Shown: positions 23,457 to 36,806, numbered from the stretch's first letter. The stretch: DNA of 64,000 nt from Cyclospora cayetanensis (GCF_002999335.1 NW_020312370.1:124001-188000); one strand, 5' to 3'. Notes: a model not told the origin generated them from the letters alone. Made by a program: numbers and translations.

Positions 23457-26400
23457 ATGGGCCTCTTCGTGAGGAGGCGAGGCCCTACCCGTAATTGGGG
23501 AACTCCCTTATGTTTTACCTGCAGTGGTCGTGGTAGTTCGTGTCATTTAGGACTTGTATTCCTGTTATCACTGGTCTGTGTGTACACCCCAGGGGCAGCT
23601 GCGCCCGTTCCTATCCCCTCTGAGAACATCGATTCTCCATCGGTGCCTTATTTTTCGAGCAAGACACATCAATTTGATGTGCCTCGGTTATTGTTACTTC
23701 ACGACTTTCCTCTGAAAACAACTACAGGGGGGCAAGCGGCGGAAGAGTGTCTGACCTTATTCAAGGAGAAATTTCCTGATCTGTTAGCGTATATCGAAGG
23801 TGATTCGCATCTGATGGCTGTGCGCGCCGGTGTCTCTCCCATTTATGCCGTCCAGCCAGCACTAATCTCTTAAGCGCACCCTGTTTCCCTCTATTACTTC
23901 ACCCCCATGACCTGCTCTGTTTCTGGCGTTCTCTTCTAATCGTCCTGTACCACTGCATGCATGCCGCGCATTGTTTTCCCATCTCCGGTTGCTGTGGTTC
24001 TTGGCTGTGCCTGTGCCAGTATTTGTGTCTTCTCCAGTGTCTCATAAGAGGCTTTCTTTTCAGCGCTTGAGACTCTACTGCGTCAAAAAAATCGATGTAC
24101 TTTTCTCTCATTATATGGGTTCCTTTTGGGGGTCTCTTAGTCGTCTTTCTCGTTGCACTGCAGTGGTTGTCAACTACCTGTGGGGTATGCAGGCAGTGAG
24201 GGTATCGAGATCACGCCGCTGCCCCTCTCATCCCGACCGCAGCTCTTTGCCTATGGAGAAAGTATCTTTAATTTCATCCTCATCATTTCGCAGTCCGAAA
24301 AAATCCGTCAGTCCTGCACCGCCTGTATATCCCCGTCTCCCCGCTTCCCTAAGAACAGCACTCCGGTCGCTATTGTGCAGTGTTCCTATGCTTCTTCGGA
24401 TTCAATTCGATTCCTACATTGCTATGCCTAAGCTTGCATATCCATATATTGCTTTTGTCGTTTGCTGTATCCTCGGCACTCCGGAACGGCACCCGCTTGC
24501 GCGCTTGCTTCATATGGCTTCACCGACTTTGCTCTCCTCTGCCTACCTGTCTCTCTGTGACCTTTTTGAGTTACCGTTTCTTCAGTTCTGTGCTATTTTT
24601 CTGCTGCTGCGAGCCGCAGCCAGTTCTGTTTGTAGTGTCATGCGTCGCGTTGAAGCACCTGCACATCCCTTTTCGCCTCACTAAGCCCACTGATGTATAT
24701 CTCTTTCAGAAATCCCAGATGAAACGCCTACAGACATTCTCGAGTGGTTAGACTCGGGAGGCGAAGAATCACAAGGATCTGCTCACGATTGGCACCAGCT
24801 GCAGCAGGAGCAGCAGCAGCTCCAGCGGCTTGGGCAGGACGACCCCCAGAAGCAGGAACAGTTGCATCAGCAACAACAGTATTACTCTCCCTTGGAAAAA
24901 AGCCGTTCGCTGCTGCTGCTCTTAGGCCCCCATGCGCCCCCACCTTTGCTACAACTTGCTGCTGCTATCTTTGGAACTACTGAACTTGCGCCATCCTTTT
25001 TACAGCAGCCCGTTGCAGACCTGTTCAACGCAGTTTCCTTTGACCACGCACTCAAGAAGGAGCAGCAGCAACAGCAGGGGACAGTTTTTGCTGCAAGGGA
25101 CTTGTTGAAAGGTCATCCTCATGTGGTTACTCCCCTTGCCGAGGGTAGGATAAATTGAGGAACCCTGTGGTTGCTGCTGCCCACGCGTATACCCTGTTTC
25201 GTGCTGCTTCTGCACACACGACCCTCGTCCTGATTTTATCGCTGGCTGTGGTGCCTGTCTTGCGCAGATGAGCTGTTGCTGTACAGCGGAGGATATCACT
25301 TAGGGGCACTGCAAGTCGGCTGTGGTGACCAGCACTGCTCAAAAGAGCAGCTCCCTCCCCAGGCGTTTCCTTTGCTGCTGGCTCCTGCAACAGCGTTTGC
25401 GCAGGGTGAAACCACGAATCGCAGAAACAGCAACGAGAGCAGCAGCAGAAGGGCTGCCCTTGCGTCAGCTCTCCAAACCAGGAACAACAACAGGGTGCTC
25501 CTTCTTAGTGGGCCGGAGGCCTGCAGCCACGCTTTCACCTCCGTCCAGTCCATCTCTTTTTCAGGAAATGAATTCGTCAGCCAGTGATGTTGCTGCGTGC
25601 TGATGCTCCCTCCCTTTGGTTCTGGTGGTGCCCCGTTTGTTGCTATTTTAGGATGCAAATCACCTGCAAATTTCGATGCGGTGCTGGATTGTGGTGCCCG
25701 CTTCCCCGTGGATGCACCGTAGGATTGCAAGTATAAGCCGGCTCCAGAGAGAGAGGGGTGCTGTTGCATCGTTGTACCGCTTACTGCTGGGATAGCTACA
25801 ATGAGTAAAGTTACACGCTCTGTCATGTACATCTGTCTTTTCTGCGTCAGGGGGTTGCAAACAAGCGTTTCTGCACGGAATCAGTAGCCTGGGCCCTTAA
25901 CAGGCGTGGAGTTCTTCGCTGGTCCAACCTCAAGCACCATCTGGTCCGATACTACTGCGGGGTTGATCGTACTGCTGTATCTGGCTGGGTCTTTAGCCGA
26001 GGAGAGGTTCTCTACAGTGAAACGACCTGGGTGCCAGTGCTTCTACTGGTGGTGATGCTGGCTGCGTAGGTGCTTCGATGAGTCGTAATGTTTGAAGCTG
26101 TGCTGCTGCTTTCGCCCTGCAGGTTTCTGGTGAAAACAGGCGTCTGTACACGATAACAGATCGCCTACGTTTTTCATTGGACCTCCATGAGCTTCATCAA
26201 GGCAAGACCTGTCTCCGCAGGATGGCATCCAATGCAACTTGTATTACTGCGCCTTCTTTGCCTGTCTTTATGCCTCCATATTTTTATGTGCTTACTAAAC
26301 CTTTTCTCACATGCTGTGATTACCGCATTCAATCTAGGCCATAATTTGAGGTGTGTGCTTTTAGGCGTGTGGAAACCGTACGAGGGCAAAGACGTTCAAC

Positions 26401-27805
26401 TTGAATATCTCCTGGGGGACCCTCTGCTTCGTCTTTTCCTGAAGAGGCAAAACGATGGCCCGACGTTTTTCGCCGAGTTTATGGTATTGTTCAAACACTG
26501 CGGATAAGGCACTAAAGACTAATGGGGCTGGGGGGAGGATATTACCACGGCTAGCTAATGCAGAGCGCACCTTCAGGGCTAATCAGCATTCTATAGCGCA
26601 GACACTAGAGCGTTTCACATACACCATGTGGAGAAGCGAACAAAAGGCTATGAGGAAAAGACGCATAGAAAGTTAAACTCAAACATACCATTGTAAAAAG
26701 CAATGTCAAGCCGAGTACTTTCGTGGGAAGGAAGCACGCGTACTGGACACTCTTCGATCTTTTGTCCAGGCTGCACAGAAGTAGCAGAGACGCAGATGTG
26801 GGATCAGCAAGAAACTAAAGGAGCTGTGACAGCAGGAAAGGAAGCCGCAGAAGTTTCTCAGGGAACGATTTACTCAGATCTGAGTGCTCCTTACATCAGA
26901 ACGTCGTTGGACAAGCAGACCTGGAGTACTCTTTAAAATTCGGTGGGGTCAGCCATATACGTGCGTTTTATATCGTGCAGGCGCCAGACCGTGCGGGGAT
27001 CCTGAAGCTTGTTCTTCGACATGCCAGGCTCGGATACAGCTCTTTATTATTGCGTGAGTGAACTCATATGGAGTGAAACCCGCTGTAACCATCCCTAGAG
27101 ATAATTTGACCAGTCCCACGAATTTAAATACCAACAGAAGGCACAATTATGGACCGGTAATACACTGCCCAGCACACGATCTTCACTACCAGGACTTGTG
27201 GCGGATACCCCATATGGCGCTGCCTCTATTTTGTCCCGTTACCAATCACATGCATGTGATGGAGCTTTTATTGTGGCCATGTATATGTGTCTACCCGCAT
27301 CAGCTGATCTCCATACAGAGTCGTGTATAAGTTGGAATGTGGACGAGCACTAGACCACTGCGAAGTGAATGTCTATGTCTTGTCGAGCGTTTTGTATTCT
27401 CTCATTCAATCTGAATGCATAGAACGCTATATGCTTCGAACCGATGTAACAGTGTTTAAGCAAAGACAAGGTAGTTTACTTCCTCAGTGGCGTGCCTTGT
27501 GGAGGTGGGTTTGGGTTGCTGCAGACTCGCTGGCTCCCTTAAGGACGCGAAGAACAGATGCCATTGAATGGCTTCACCCCAGTGGAAGTTTCTACTACTT
27601 CATAATAATCATGGTGCTTGTAGGTAAGCTCTAGGGGTCGGGTTATTGAGCTGGAAAACTAAGATTTGTCTCAATGGTTACAACGCCTGGCTTGCTTGTG
27701 CGTGATAATTTCCTTCCCTGCTCAGCAACGCTGGTATTCGCACTGCTGTTTATTTACGGAGACCGTCCATCGTCCTCAACGGCGGAAGGGAAGAAGACAG
27801 ATTAA
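23457..27805 (+). CDS. OST48: Oligosaccharyltransferase 48-kDa subunit (OST48/WBP1)
   Basis: Subunit of the ER oligosaccharyltransferase that transfers glycans to asparagines of nascent secretory proteins. Ten exons join in phase to 611 aa: 23457-23799, 24193-24306, 24710-25144, 25268-25575, 25851-26036, 26123-26201, 26365-26483, 26981-27053, 27525-27623 and 27726-27805. The ATG is followed by a hydrophobic signal peptide (LGLVFLLSLVCVYTPGAAA). Family blocks appear in order: YGESIFNFILIIS, ILEWLDSGG, NNRVLLLSG, SVAWALNRRGVLRW, YTITDRLRFSLDLHEL, KPYEGKDVQLEYLL, DRAGILKLVL...RLGYSS, RTDAIEWLHPSGSFYYF, then a C-terminal membrane helix. The protein ends KKTD, a dilysine ER-retrieval signal like that of yeast Wbp1. 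Exon 3 contains an extra glutamine-rich insert of roughly 40 residues. Intron 6 appears to use a GC donor. The exon 4/5 junction is the least certain. Confidence 0.94.
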
Positions 27806-28495
27806 GCAGAATCGGCGTGAACAGACGTTAGTACACGCAAGCGTTTTGGGTTGTAGGTCAGGTCCCCCCGTGTTGCACCTGTTGCAGGCGGGTTTAGGAT
27901 TTATCCACCATGCTTTAATATCTTCTACAAACTTATCAACTCTTGCAAGCCATATTTTGGAATAGAGCGGCATTCTAGATAACGACACAAGAGAGCCATG
28001 TGTGGTAATCGAAGGAGCCTTTCTCTCGATGTTAGCGCCGAGAAAACCTAACCAGGGCTGTTACGAAAGAAGAAGCATACAACTGGGAGTGCATTACATA
28101 AATGGCAGATTAATTGCTTCGGACCAATTTTTTAGTGGCCTGGTACGGATTGGAGAACATTGTGGGGCCCCAGGGGGCTGTCGCCCCATCGGCTTCTGGT
28201 TCAATGATCAATTTACTAGCTGTTCGTACAAAATTGTAATGATAAAATGCACTAGAGGTGGTCAGCATTCAATTTTCTAGGCGGCCGTTTCGCTCTCAAG
28301 TGTCAAAGCGGTGTAAAACTTAAGCAGTCTGAGAACATACCTGATCTGAGGCATTGCTTATCTGACCAATTTCCGGGGTTACCAGATTGATTTTCTGTGT
28401 ACCCAGACCCTTATGTTTTATTCCCCCCTCCTTCTTACCTGTAGGCACCTTGTCTTCGTATAGCTTCTCCGTTTTCTCTGTAGCGCCGTTATGCT

Positions 28496-30773
28496 ATGGA
28501 GCCCCTTCCATTCTCACCTCGTACAAACGAAGGACTTGATAATACTTCTGGAGAAGAAGATGCAGCAGAGGAAGCCCTGCGGTTTCGGGTGGTCACAAGA
28601 AAGGACAAAACTCCGCGGGAGCCTCCTCGCCTTCAGCACGTGGTGGACAAGGCGGTAGCTTGGGGCCCTACTATAATGCCTCTCTCGAAGGTTTTAGATG
28701 ACAGAGAACGAGAAATCCTAGACATGGAAAGACAACAGCGAAAGGACATCGAAGGAGTGCGAGATTGTTTTACCATTCAGGGTGTTCTGTCCACTGGCGA
28801 ATGCGAAAGACTTGTGCAGGCGGCAGAGTGTCAAGGCTTTGAGTACTGGGCCGAAGAAGCTCACGCTGCCAGCAGTACTGGCAGCATTAGCAGGAGTCAC
28901 GTGGCTGCGAGGGCAAATCACAGCTATCGATCCGCCTATACCCTTGAGGTGGAACATCCAGATCTCGCAGACCTCCTGTGGGTGAGCCCTTTGATCTCGC
29001 GAGCCAAGCAGTCATCAAGAGCGATTCGCACTGTGCGATCTGAACGCCTTAATTCAATCTCGGAATTTATCTGTCTTTGTTTGTGATGTTTCCTGCAGCA
29101 ACGCGTGCGGGGTTGTGTGGTGCAAGAAGTCTGTTTCTCTGACGACGACCCGGAGAGGTTTGAGCGGGACTTAGATGGAACGTGGGAGGCCTGCGGAGTG
29201 AACAGCACTTTTCTCTTCGCAAGGTACTTTAAACAAACTATTTGTCGCATGGATTCAAGCTCGCAAGGACTGGCAGCTGCAGCTTGTGGACGCGAGAGAG
29301 CAATGTGTGCAACAGGGAATGTTTACGAGAGGCGCTTCAAATCGAGACTTTTTAGAGCAGAGGCTTGCCATTGAAACTAGTAGCCATATCCTATACAGCT
29401 CGCGGTTAAAGGGTTATTCAATAAAGTCCTGGGAAGAAGGCTAGAGAGCATTGGGCACGGAGTTGCACACTTGATAGAACTAAGCTCTTGCAGGGGAATG
29501 ACGGAAAGGCAAGCCGCGACTTGGAAACTCCACGCTATTTACAGCGGCATGAGGACTGACCAAGAAATTATATGGTTCGCTGTTTAAGGGTGTGTGGGTA
29601 GGTATACAAGTGGGGAGAACTTCGGGCCGCACACCGACGGCTGTACTATCCGAGACTTCAACAGCCGCTCTCTGTGGCCCATGGTTATATACCTGAATAC
29701 TCCAGAGAGTAAAATCTTAGCCCCCTGTACACAATCTCTCGTAAACCCTTGAAGGTGTCACTCCTCTAGGGTCCACGGCAGCCTACCTCTGACGACGGCG
29801 TAGCGTATATATGCCTGGTGAGCAAAAAAAAATTTGGGGGGTGACGGGGTATAGAAGCTTGTTCTCGTGAGTGGATTGCTACTCTTCAGAGGGTGGAGAG
29901 ACCGTCATTCTGAGCGAAGAACAGAAGGGATTGCCTCTCAAAACAGATGAGGCAGGAAGGTGAGAAAAACAACACGAATGTAGGAAGGTGGACCCGAGGT
30001 TGAGGCAACAAAACAAGAGATTGAGGTGTACACACAAACACTGAGGACCATGGGGAGGACGAGCTCTTAGCTTAGCCAGAGAGATGCAATACTACAAAGC
30101 TTTCCGCTTGCCTTGTGCCAGTGAGGGGATTTCTCAGGTTCACTGCCGACGCCGAATGTGTGGTGTATGAATGCAAGCCTAAAATTGGCAATGCTTTGCT
30201 CTTCTACCACACTCAGGTAAGCATACTCGTTAACTATCGTGCTTAAAATATTTCAGTTTGCGCGGTTACCATTGCTGCACCTGCTTGGAGTTGCGTGTTG
30301 CAGATGCATGAAGGTAGACCCGTGGGGAGTGCAAGCGTCAAGTACATTATTCGGACTGATGTAATGTACCGTCGAAAGGTCAGTAATGACTCAGCACTCT
30401 CGTTCCCACTAAATAAGTATCTAGAAATATTCAGATGCTAAAGGTGAATTCTAAATGCTCGAATTCGCAGTTCGGATTAGTGCACCGGCGAGTACGCATG
30501 TTGCGCATGCTTCTCTTGCGAGTATTTCTTTGGTCGCTTTTGAACATCTCCTTGTCTTCATGAAAACAATTTCTTTGGAGTATGGCTACTCCACTGTTGG
30601 TCCTGCATGTCTCTCAGGAGCCATTATTCACGCATCCAACCGATAGGGAGGCGTTCGCACTTTGGATGAAAGCACAGTTGCTTGCAGAGAAGGGGGAAAC
30701 GGATGCCGCTGCAGTATTATTTCGACGGATGACAAAAGCATCTCCAAAGCTTGCACATTTTTACGGGCTCTAG
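28496..30773 (+). CDS. 2-oxoglutarate/Fe(II) dioxygenase, prolyl-4-hydroxylase-like
   Basis: Predicted oxygenase using Fe(II), O2 and 2-oxoglutarate to hydroxylate a side chain, probably proline. Seven exons join in phase to 365 aa: 28496-28981, 29099-29223, 29602-29708, 29890-29959, 30138-30216, 30304-30378 and 30618-30773. Iron ligands fit H214 and D216 (FGPHTDG) and distal H291 (MHEGRPV). K302 is placed to bind 2-oxoglutarate. LNTPEKGGETVILSE and GNALLFYHT are typical double-stranded beta-helix segments of the P4Hc family. The C-terminal part (ALWMKAQLLAEKGETDAAAV) is helical and TPR-like. No signal peptide is evident, so a cytosolic or nuclear location is more likely than the ER. The substrate is unknown. 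It lies 690 bp downstream of OST48 on the same strand. Confidence 0.88.
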
Positions 30774-32155
30774 ACTGTTATAGTAGCAGTCAAGCAAAAT
30801 GTACACGGCATGAAGACGGCTTTTGGGCTCGATAAATGTGGAGAGTAAAAGTCACCGCGGACATTGTCTAAGTTTGTTTAACAGCAATTATGTAGTCCTC
30901 TGGGTAAAAAAAACGTATCACACAACTTTTAGAAAAGTAGCCTGAATGGTAAGGCGAAGGTGTCCGATGGCTAGCGCGTGTGATGTGGAGCACGCCCAGT
31001 GTCGTTCTTACTTAATGTGCAGAGCCTACCATAAATTTATTTTGCGGTAGCGAAACCTTCTAGCCATTTTAACTTTTATGAATATTGCATCTCAAGTCTC
31101 ACTGGGGGCCCTGGCGAATACCTTTCACCCATTTTCGGTTCGGGCACAATTTGCGCGCCCCAAAACTTCGACTCATTAATGCGGGCGACGCATGGCACGC
31201 ACGTAAAATTATGTTCATGCCAGGCTGTCTCAATGGTTGCGTTATTTCGAGTCAGAACACGGATCGGTCAGTCAAGAGTGGTGCGAAATGTCGCAATAGG
31301 TAGCAAACGTGTTCTGCTTGAATACATTGCCTACCAACGGGGCACATCACCGTGGAAGGTCCCTACTAAGCGCTTTTTCATCCCCCAGAGCCTGGGTGCA
31401 TGGAAATCGCAAAGACAGTGGAGGCAACTCATGGTGGAAGCCGGATAGCTTCCAATCAGGCCACGCCTCCACTTTTTTGCGCTGTACAGACCCCGTGGAC
31501 CCTTACTCTGCAGTTTGATAAATAGTGAAAGCACATGGGAACAAAAGGAAATAATTGCTACATACTGAAGTCGGAGATAAACCGGAAAGTGCTAGCAATA
31601 GGTATCCCATGTGATCATGAATGTCAGACTGATGGCTTGTCGATTTCAATTGCCTTCCATCATAGGAAGGCTTACGTCATTATTCATTCCGTTGCTCAGC
31701 AATTCCACTGCCAGAAGCTTTATCTTTACTCCCCCCTTTTCTTTTCTGCACAGTACCAAAGCCCCGCACACTCCGCAGCACAACCGCTTTGATGATGTAC
31801 TCGCGCAGAAACTGCTTCACATGCATTCCATAAGGGCAAATTGGTTGAGCAGGGAGGCCTCCTATGGTGAGCACTACTACTAGGAAGCCAACGCTGTGGT
31901 GCAGCATAGATTAGATGCATCACGTCGTCGCCTGCTGATTCTCAGGGTCGTAAGCACTGACACCTGTGGACGCACCGATAACATAGACTTAAACGGCTTT
32001 GAACCTCGGATCGTCAGCATCCCCCTCATCTTATCTGAAACACCTGAAGGACGTTGAAACGCAGGAAAGACAATCGACGATATTTTTAATCCATTGCTGT
32101 ACGGATGGAATTTTCACGTACTTCTCACTCAAAAGCATTATTTGTGATCCCGTGG
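30774..32155. other. Intergenic region without recognisable genes
   Basis: Short open frames on both strands show no motifs. The region separates the 3' ends of the dioxygenase gene and the minus-strand gene ending at 32156. Confidence 0.5.
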
Positions 32156-35100
32156 CTACTTTCCGATTCGACAAGGCACGTAGCAGCTTAACCCACCGGA
32201 AACAACTTGTCGAACTGTTTTGACCACTCTGTTCGCTGCCCGCTTTCCCTTATGCTGTTTTGGTAGGTTTGTACTACTCGTCGATTCGCGACTAAGGCTA
32301 TGGCTTTCCACGGTGGGCTCCGACGCATGGCCATGAAAGGTTCTTCGGTTGCCTTGAGTATGGGAAGACTTCAGTCGTCCACCTTGGGCTTGGCTTCGCA
32401 CTTCTGTCGGAGATTCATTTGTAACGGATTTAGCAGGCTCCAATAGAGGTGAAGTGTTAGTAGTATCTGCTGCTGAGGGTGATTCGTTGTGCAGGCTTGG
32501 ATATAACAAACACGGTTCGCTGTTGCTCCTCACTATAACCCGAAGGCCATGGTTAGCATCATGCGATTGCTTTCTGACGTCCAGAGCGTTGCCGTGAAGG
32601 TCTCGTTGCATCTCTTGGGGATGTGACTGCATCAGTAATTCATTTTGGGCTTCGCTATTGCTAGGGCCTGCGGCGTTCCCTGTTGAATGCAGACTTTTCT
32701 GGCCTGCAGAGCCTGATACCGAGTTACTGAATGCATTTTCTGTTGGCTCTTCTTGCCGGGACATCCTGGGCATGCCATTCTTAAGGTTGCCACTCGTTTT
32801 CTGCGATAGAAAGGGTGCACACACGCCTAGAGCCCGTTAGGCGTTTGCAGAGGTATATGAAACGAGAATCCGGTTTGCTCCAGCTCACATTGCAGATGCG
32901 TGTGACCTTGAGTATAGTGCTCACCGAGCCATTGGTCTGAGGATGTACCGTATTCTCTTCTAGTATTGACTCCATTGACGGTACTTTCTTTAGGTGGTTT
33001 GAGAGGCCACTGTCTGTTGTTGACAGTTCAGCACAGGGCTTGATTAGGTCAGACCGCGAATCGCCGTCATTCTGCAGTTGAGTATCGCCATCAGATTCTG
33101 GATCAGAGGACTCGCCTGTTTCAGGAGAAGGTTGCTTTGGAAAGTAAGATGTAATTTTTTTGATCATATCATTGAATTCCTGTGGGGGAAAAAGTCTTTT
33201 CTGGAGTTTGACTAGTTCTAAAATTTGTTCCCACATTTCGAAGTTAGATTGGGACCTCAACATTTCCTGCAGTTCCTCCCATCCGTCGGCAACGGTCGCG
33301 GATTGTGTCTTTGCGCGGGGTCTCTGCCCATTATTTCGGCGTAGTTGCACACCAGCACTGCTATCCGTCTTTTGTGACGCCTCCACCGTGGTCGTGGACT
33401 GCTGTATTGGATGAGCTGTGTGCGCATTTTCAGTATCTTTTGTGGAATCCGGAAGATTGTGTCCTGATGGGCTGCCAATCGCTGGAACTAACAAAGACTT
33501 CAACCTTGGCTGATCTTTAGTATTCGCTAGCACTCCAGGCGTTGTTCGCAGCGTTTGATCATTGGATTGGACTAACATTTGATCTGTCCGAGGCGATGGA
33601 TCGTTTTGCTGAGGGGGAGCAAATATCATATAGTACTGCACAATACAGAAACAATCAAACGCGTCCGCATGCTCCCTAGCACTGCGCTTTGCGTGTGAAG
33701 TGCCTCAACCACTTAGGCATCTGAAAGTGAAAGAATATCTGGAGGTGTTGTTACCGCCTGTGTTGACGGCCACACAACTGCTCAACTTTCGTATGTCATG
33801 TGATACGAGAATCGGCGATATCCAAAGGTGTATGTTATTCTTCGAAGGATCACGTGCTGGTTTAGTAATTCTATCCACCTGCTGAATTCACGCTCATGAT
33901 TCAAGCTCACTTAGCCTTATAAATGGACCGTACGCGTAGAAAGAAGCTACAGGACACAAGCGCACTTACAAAAGCGGAAATGGGAATGGGTTAGCTCACT
34001 TTTGTTGAATTAGAAAAGTCAGTTTCACGTAGTACGTTGCTCTTCTGCAGAGCAAGCCAAAAACTTACGCGGCAAATACAAAGCACAAGCTACTCCTGCA
34101 TCATCAGTACGCTTTTTATCTGCATTTGTTCTATTCAATGGAGCTGCCTGGACCTACCATCACCGTGAGTGCACCACAGTGTACTGCGGGAATACAGGAG
34201 ACAACAGATAGCTTTCCATCCCACGCTACCACAAATCTTCCCTGTCACGTGGACCAGTTGTGTGCTTCCATTATCCGATGAGGTACCTCTGAAGCAGGCC
34301 CAAGGCCTCCAACCACCGTTCCGACAAAAGTAGCACTTTGTATCAGTTGAGCGTCACTGGCTGTGTGCGGCATACTGTACAGGTATATGAGTTTGCCTTA
34401 CTAAAGGGTCTTTAGAAGCTGCGAGGTCAGGCACGGATTTAAAGGTGGCATCCTCTACAATATTCTCCGTAGTTAACTGCGGACACACAGGACACCCAAT
34501 TCTTGGGTCAACAACCGAAGCGGCATCACCACAATCACCTTGGCGTGTCTAATATGACACCACATATAGTGAGCCCTTGCTTATGAGGCCACTCTGCTGG
34601 CATGAGACAAATAAGAACAGCCCACGGCTTATCGTGAGGCTCTGAATGGAGGATTGTTGTCTGTGTAACACATGGTGCTATTAGTGTTGTTTTAACGAAA
34701 AACTGTGTGCATAGTGTGAATGCAGCGGCTACTGGCAAACAGCATTGAATTCCAGCAATGAGAGGCTTGATCAATAAAGAAAGTATTCTCAACACTGTCA
34801 CCACGGCTCAATTCGTGCACTACTTTTATACAATAACTGCGATTAGTAGATCTTCTGCAAGAGCAACGGTGGGTAATCCCGGCCGAGAGCAAAAGCCTAG
34901 CAACACGCATTTCTTGAATTATGACTGCATCATTGCCTCATAATAACTAAGACATAGGTTTTTTTGGCTGCATACATCATCACAGAATCCATGGACCACT
35001 TTTTGAGAGAGCCGGCGAGACGTGAGGTTTTTATGTCCACGGGCAATCCCAGATGAGCAACGGAGTATCCAAAAAGTTAACGCTGCTCCAGCTAAAGACA

Positions 35101-35245
35101 CCAGCAAAATGGGAGGGAGAAATAGAAGTGTTTTTCGACCTTGTGGTACCGCCCTCTCCCCATCCAAAGTGGACTGGTTTTGCTCTAGCAGTACCCCAGG
35201 GTAGGAGACACTAACGGCGCTTTGTTCCGGGATAGATGGTGCCAT
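32156..35245 (-). CDS. Multi-exon membrane-anchored protein of unknown family
   Basis: Not recognised. The first exon is probably 35245-34976: ATG, about 40 polar residues, then a membrane anchor (TLLFLPPILLVSLAGAAL). Coding-looking pieces follow on the same strand. One contains SYCIKVVHELSRGD (about 34854-34720). Another contains DKPWAVLICLMPAEWPH (34660-34539, good splice sites). Others contain RIGCPVCPQLTTENIVEDA (about 34510-34400), LIQSATFVGTVVGGLGPASE (about 34350-34285), RFVVAWDGKLSVVSC (about 34240-34165) and DDAGVACALYLP (about 34145-34066). IHLWISPILVSHDIRKLSSC is near 33850-33760. Two long 3' exons join in phase, 33635-32907 and 32800-32156, across a 106-bp intron. They encode a hydrophilic, Ser/Asp-rich tail containing MWEQILELVKLQKRLFPPQ. 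Phases among the middle exons are not fully resolved, so there may be two genes. The paired cysteines suggest an extracellular or luminal domain. Confidence 0.5.
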
Positions 35246-36806
35246 TGACACAAAAATAAAAAAAGCAGCTGTGCTAGATGATCAAATTACTAGAAATTAC
35301 AAAAGCACATGAAATACAAAGTCTGCTCAGGGGGTCCATGCTAGGTGGAATTTGCATCCCGCAATCGAGACAACGCGGGGGGGCGCAATCCAGTTCCTCG
35401 AGGGCCAGCGGAGCTGCGACGCCAGGATCGAGAATGCACGTTCACGTTTGAAGACAAACTCCGTTGCAAAGTATATAGAAATTAAAGCCCAGAAGTTCTT
35501 GAAATGCAGGCTATAGGCAGGTTTTCGAAATTTTCTGCTACCAGTTTGCCACAACTTTTTTTGCGCGACTCTGGGTCTGGTCACTTCAGCGCACACACAG
35601 TGTCGTCTCTTTGCATATGATCGAATACAGCCTTTGTACTTTTGATCCCTGTGGGCCTATCCTCGGAGGCATTTCTACTTTGCATGCTGTATTGCTGGAA
35701 TCACTCCATCATACTTTGTCACTAGATGGGGTGTAAGCACAAATGCAAAAAATTTGTGAACAGCCGCATTGGATGGTAATGCTAGTCACAACCGAAGATG
35801 CCGATATGACAGATGCTCCCGGTCCCTCCTGTAGCAAGTAATGTATCGTTTACAGCTTCCTTTAATAGTTCATCCCTTCCGCTCTAGGCTTGAGCAACAT
35901 AAGGCATTCAACTCTATTAGTTACTCAGAGCTTGGCTTACGGTAACCAATGAAACAGCAATTAACCAAAGTATGTCCGAACACTTTCGATGCACGCGGAG
36001 TAATGGCGTTGCAAGCCCTCCGAAAATTCTTGTGTGAGGTACCTGACATGCGTTTAGTTATTGGTTGTTCACCTGTTGCATCTTAAGAAAAACCTAAATA
36101 ATGTTGCCCCGTGCAGGTTAGCCTGGATGCTTGACTCCGCTAACTTGCCTATGCAGCTAAAAACACCTTATGATATTTTCGGCTTCTCTGGAGCCAATCG
36201 ACGATGAAAAACGAATCCGTTTCTGCCCAACAATTCAGAAGTAAACGAGAATGGAACATTAAGGGACGTTTGCCTTCTTAGCACTTGCAGGAAGTCGCAA
36301 TACTGCAAAAAGGCAAATAAATGCCCAATCACTGTGCCGAACGTACGGAATTTACCTTCTACTTCGCCTTCCTACTGGTTCATATTAGCAGGATCAAGCA
36401 GCACAGAGTCAGACATACAACTGACCTGGTCTAACAGGAACGTCTGCATAGCAAATCTTTTTGAGCCAGAGTCTTTGCTACGCAAAGCAACATAACGAGA
36501 AGTAGCAGTGCATAAAATCAAACGAAAAAAGTATACGAGTGACGAGGAACCCCACGGCGGCTTTTTGAGCTTCTATTGCCTCCCATACTTCCGTACTTCG
36601 CTTCTTCATACAAAAAGGAAGCCGTAAGGCAGCCCTGGTATGCTCAACCTCTTACTACCTGTCGCATATCAGGCAGCTCGCCTTTGCTTTCGTGTACTAC
36701 TTCTGCCCAGAATTCCCGTGATGTTAAGGAGTAATACTTTGGCATTTGACAAATTAAAAGATTGTTATGAAAGCGTAGGTAAATATAACCCTTATGTAAG
36801 GGACTA
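35246..36806. other. Region without recognisable genes
   Basis: It contains the upstream region of the minus-strand gene starting at 35245 and AT-richer sequence with no supported exon up to the start of retroelement copy A. Confidence 0.45.
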
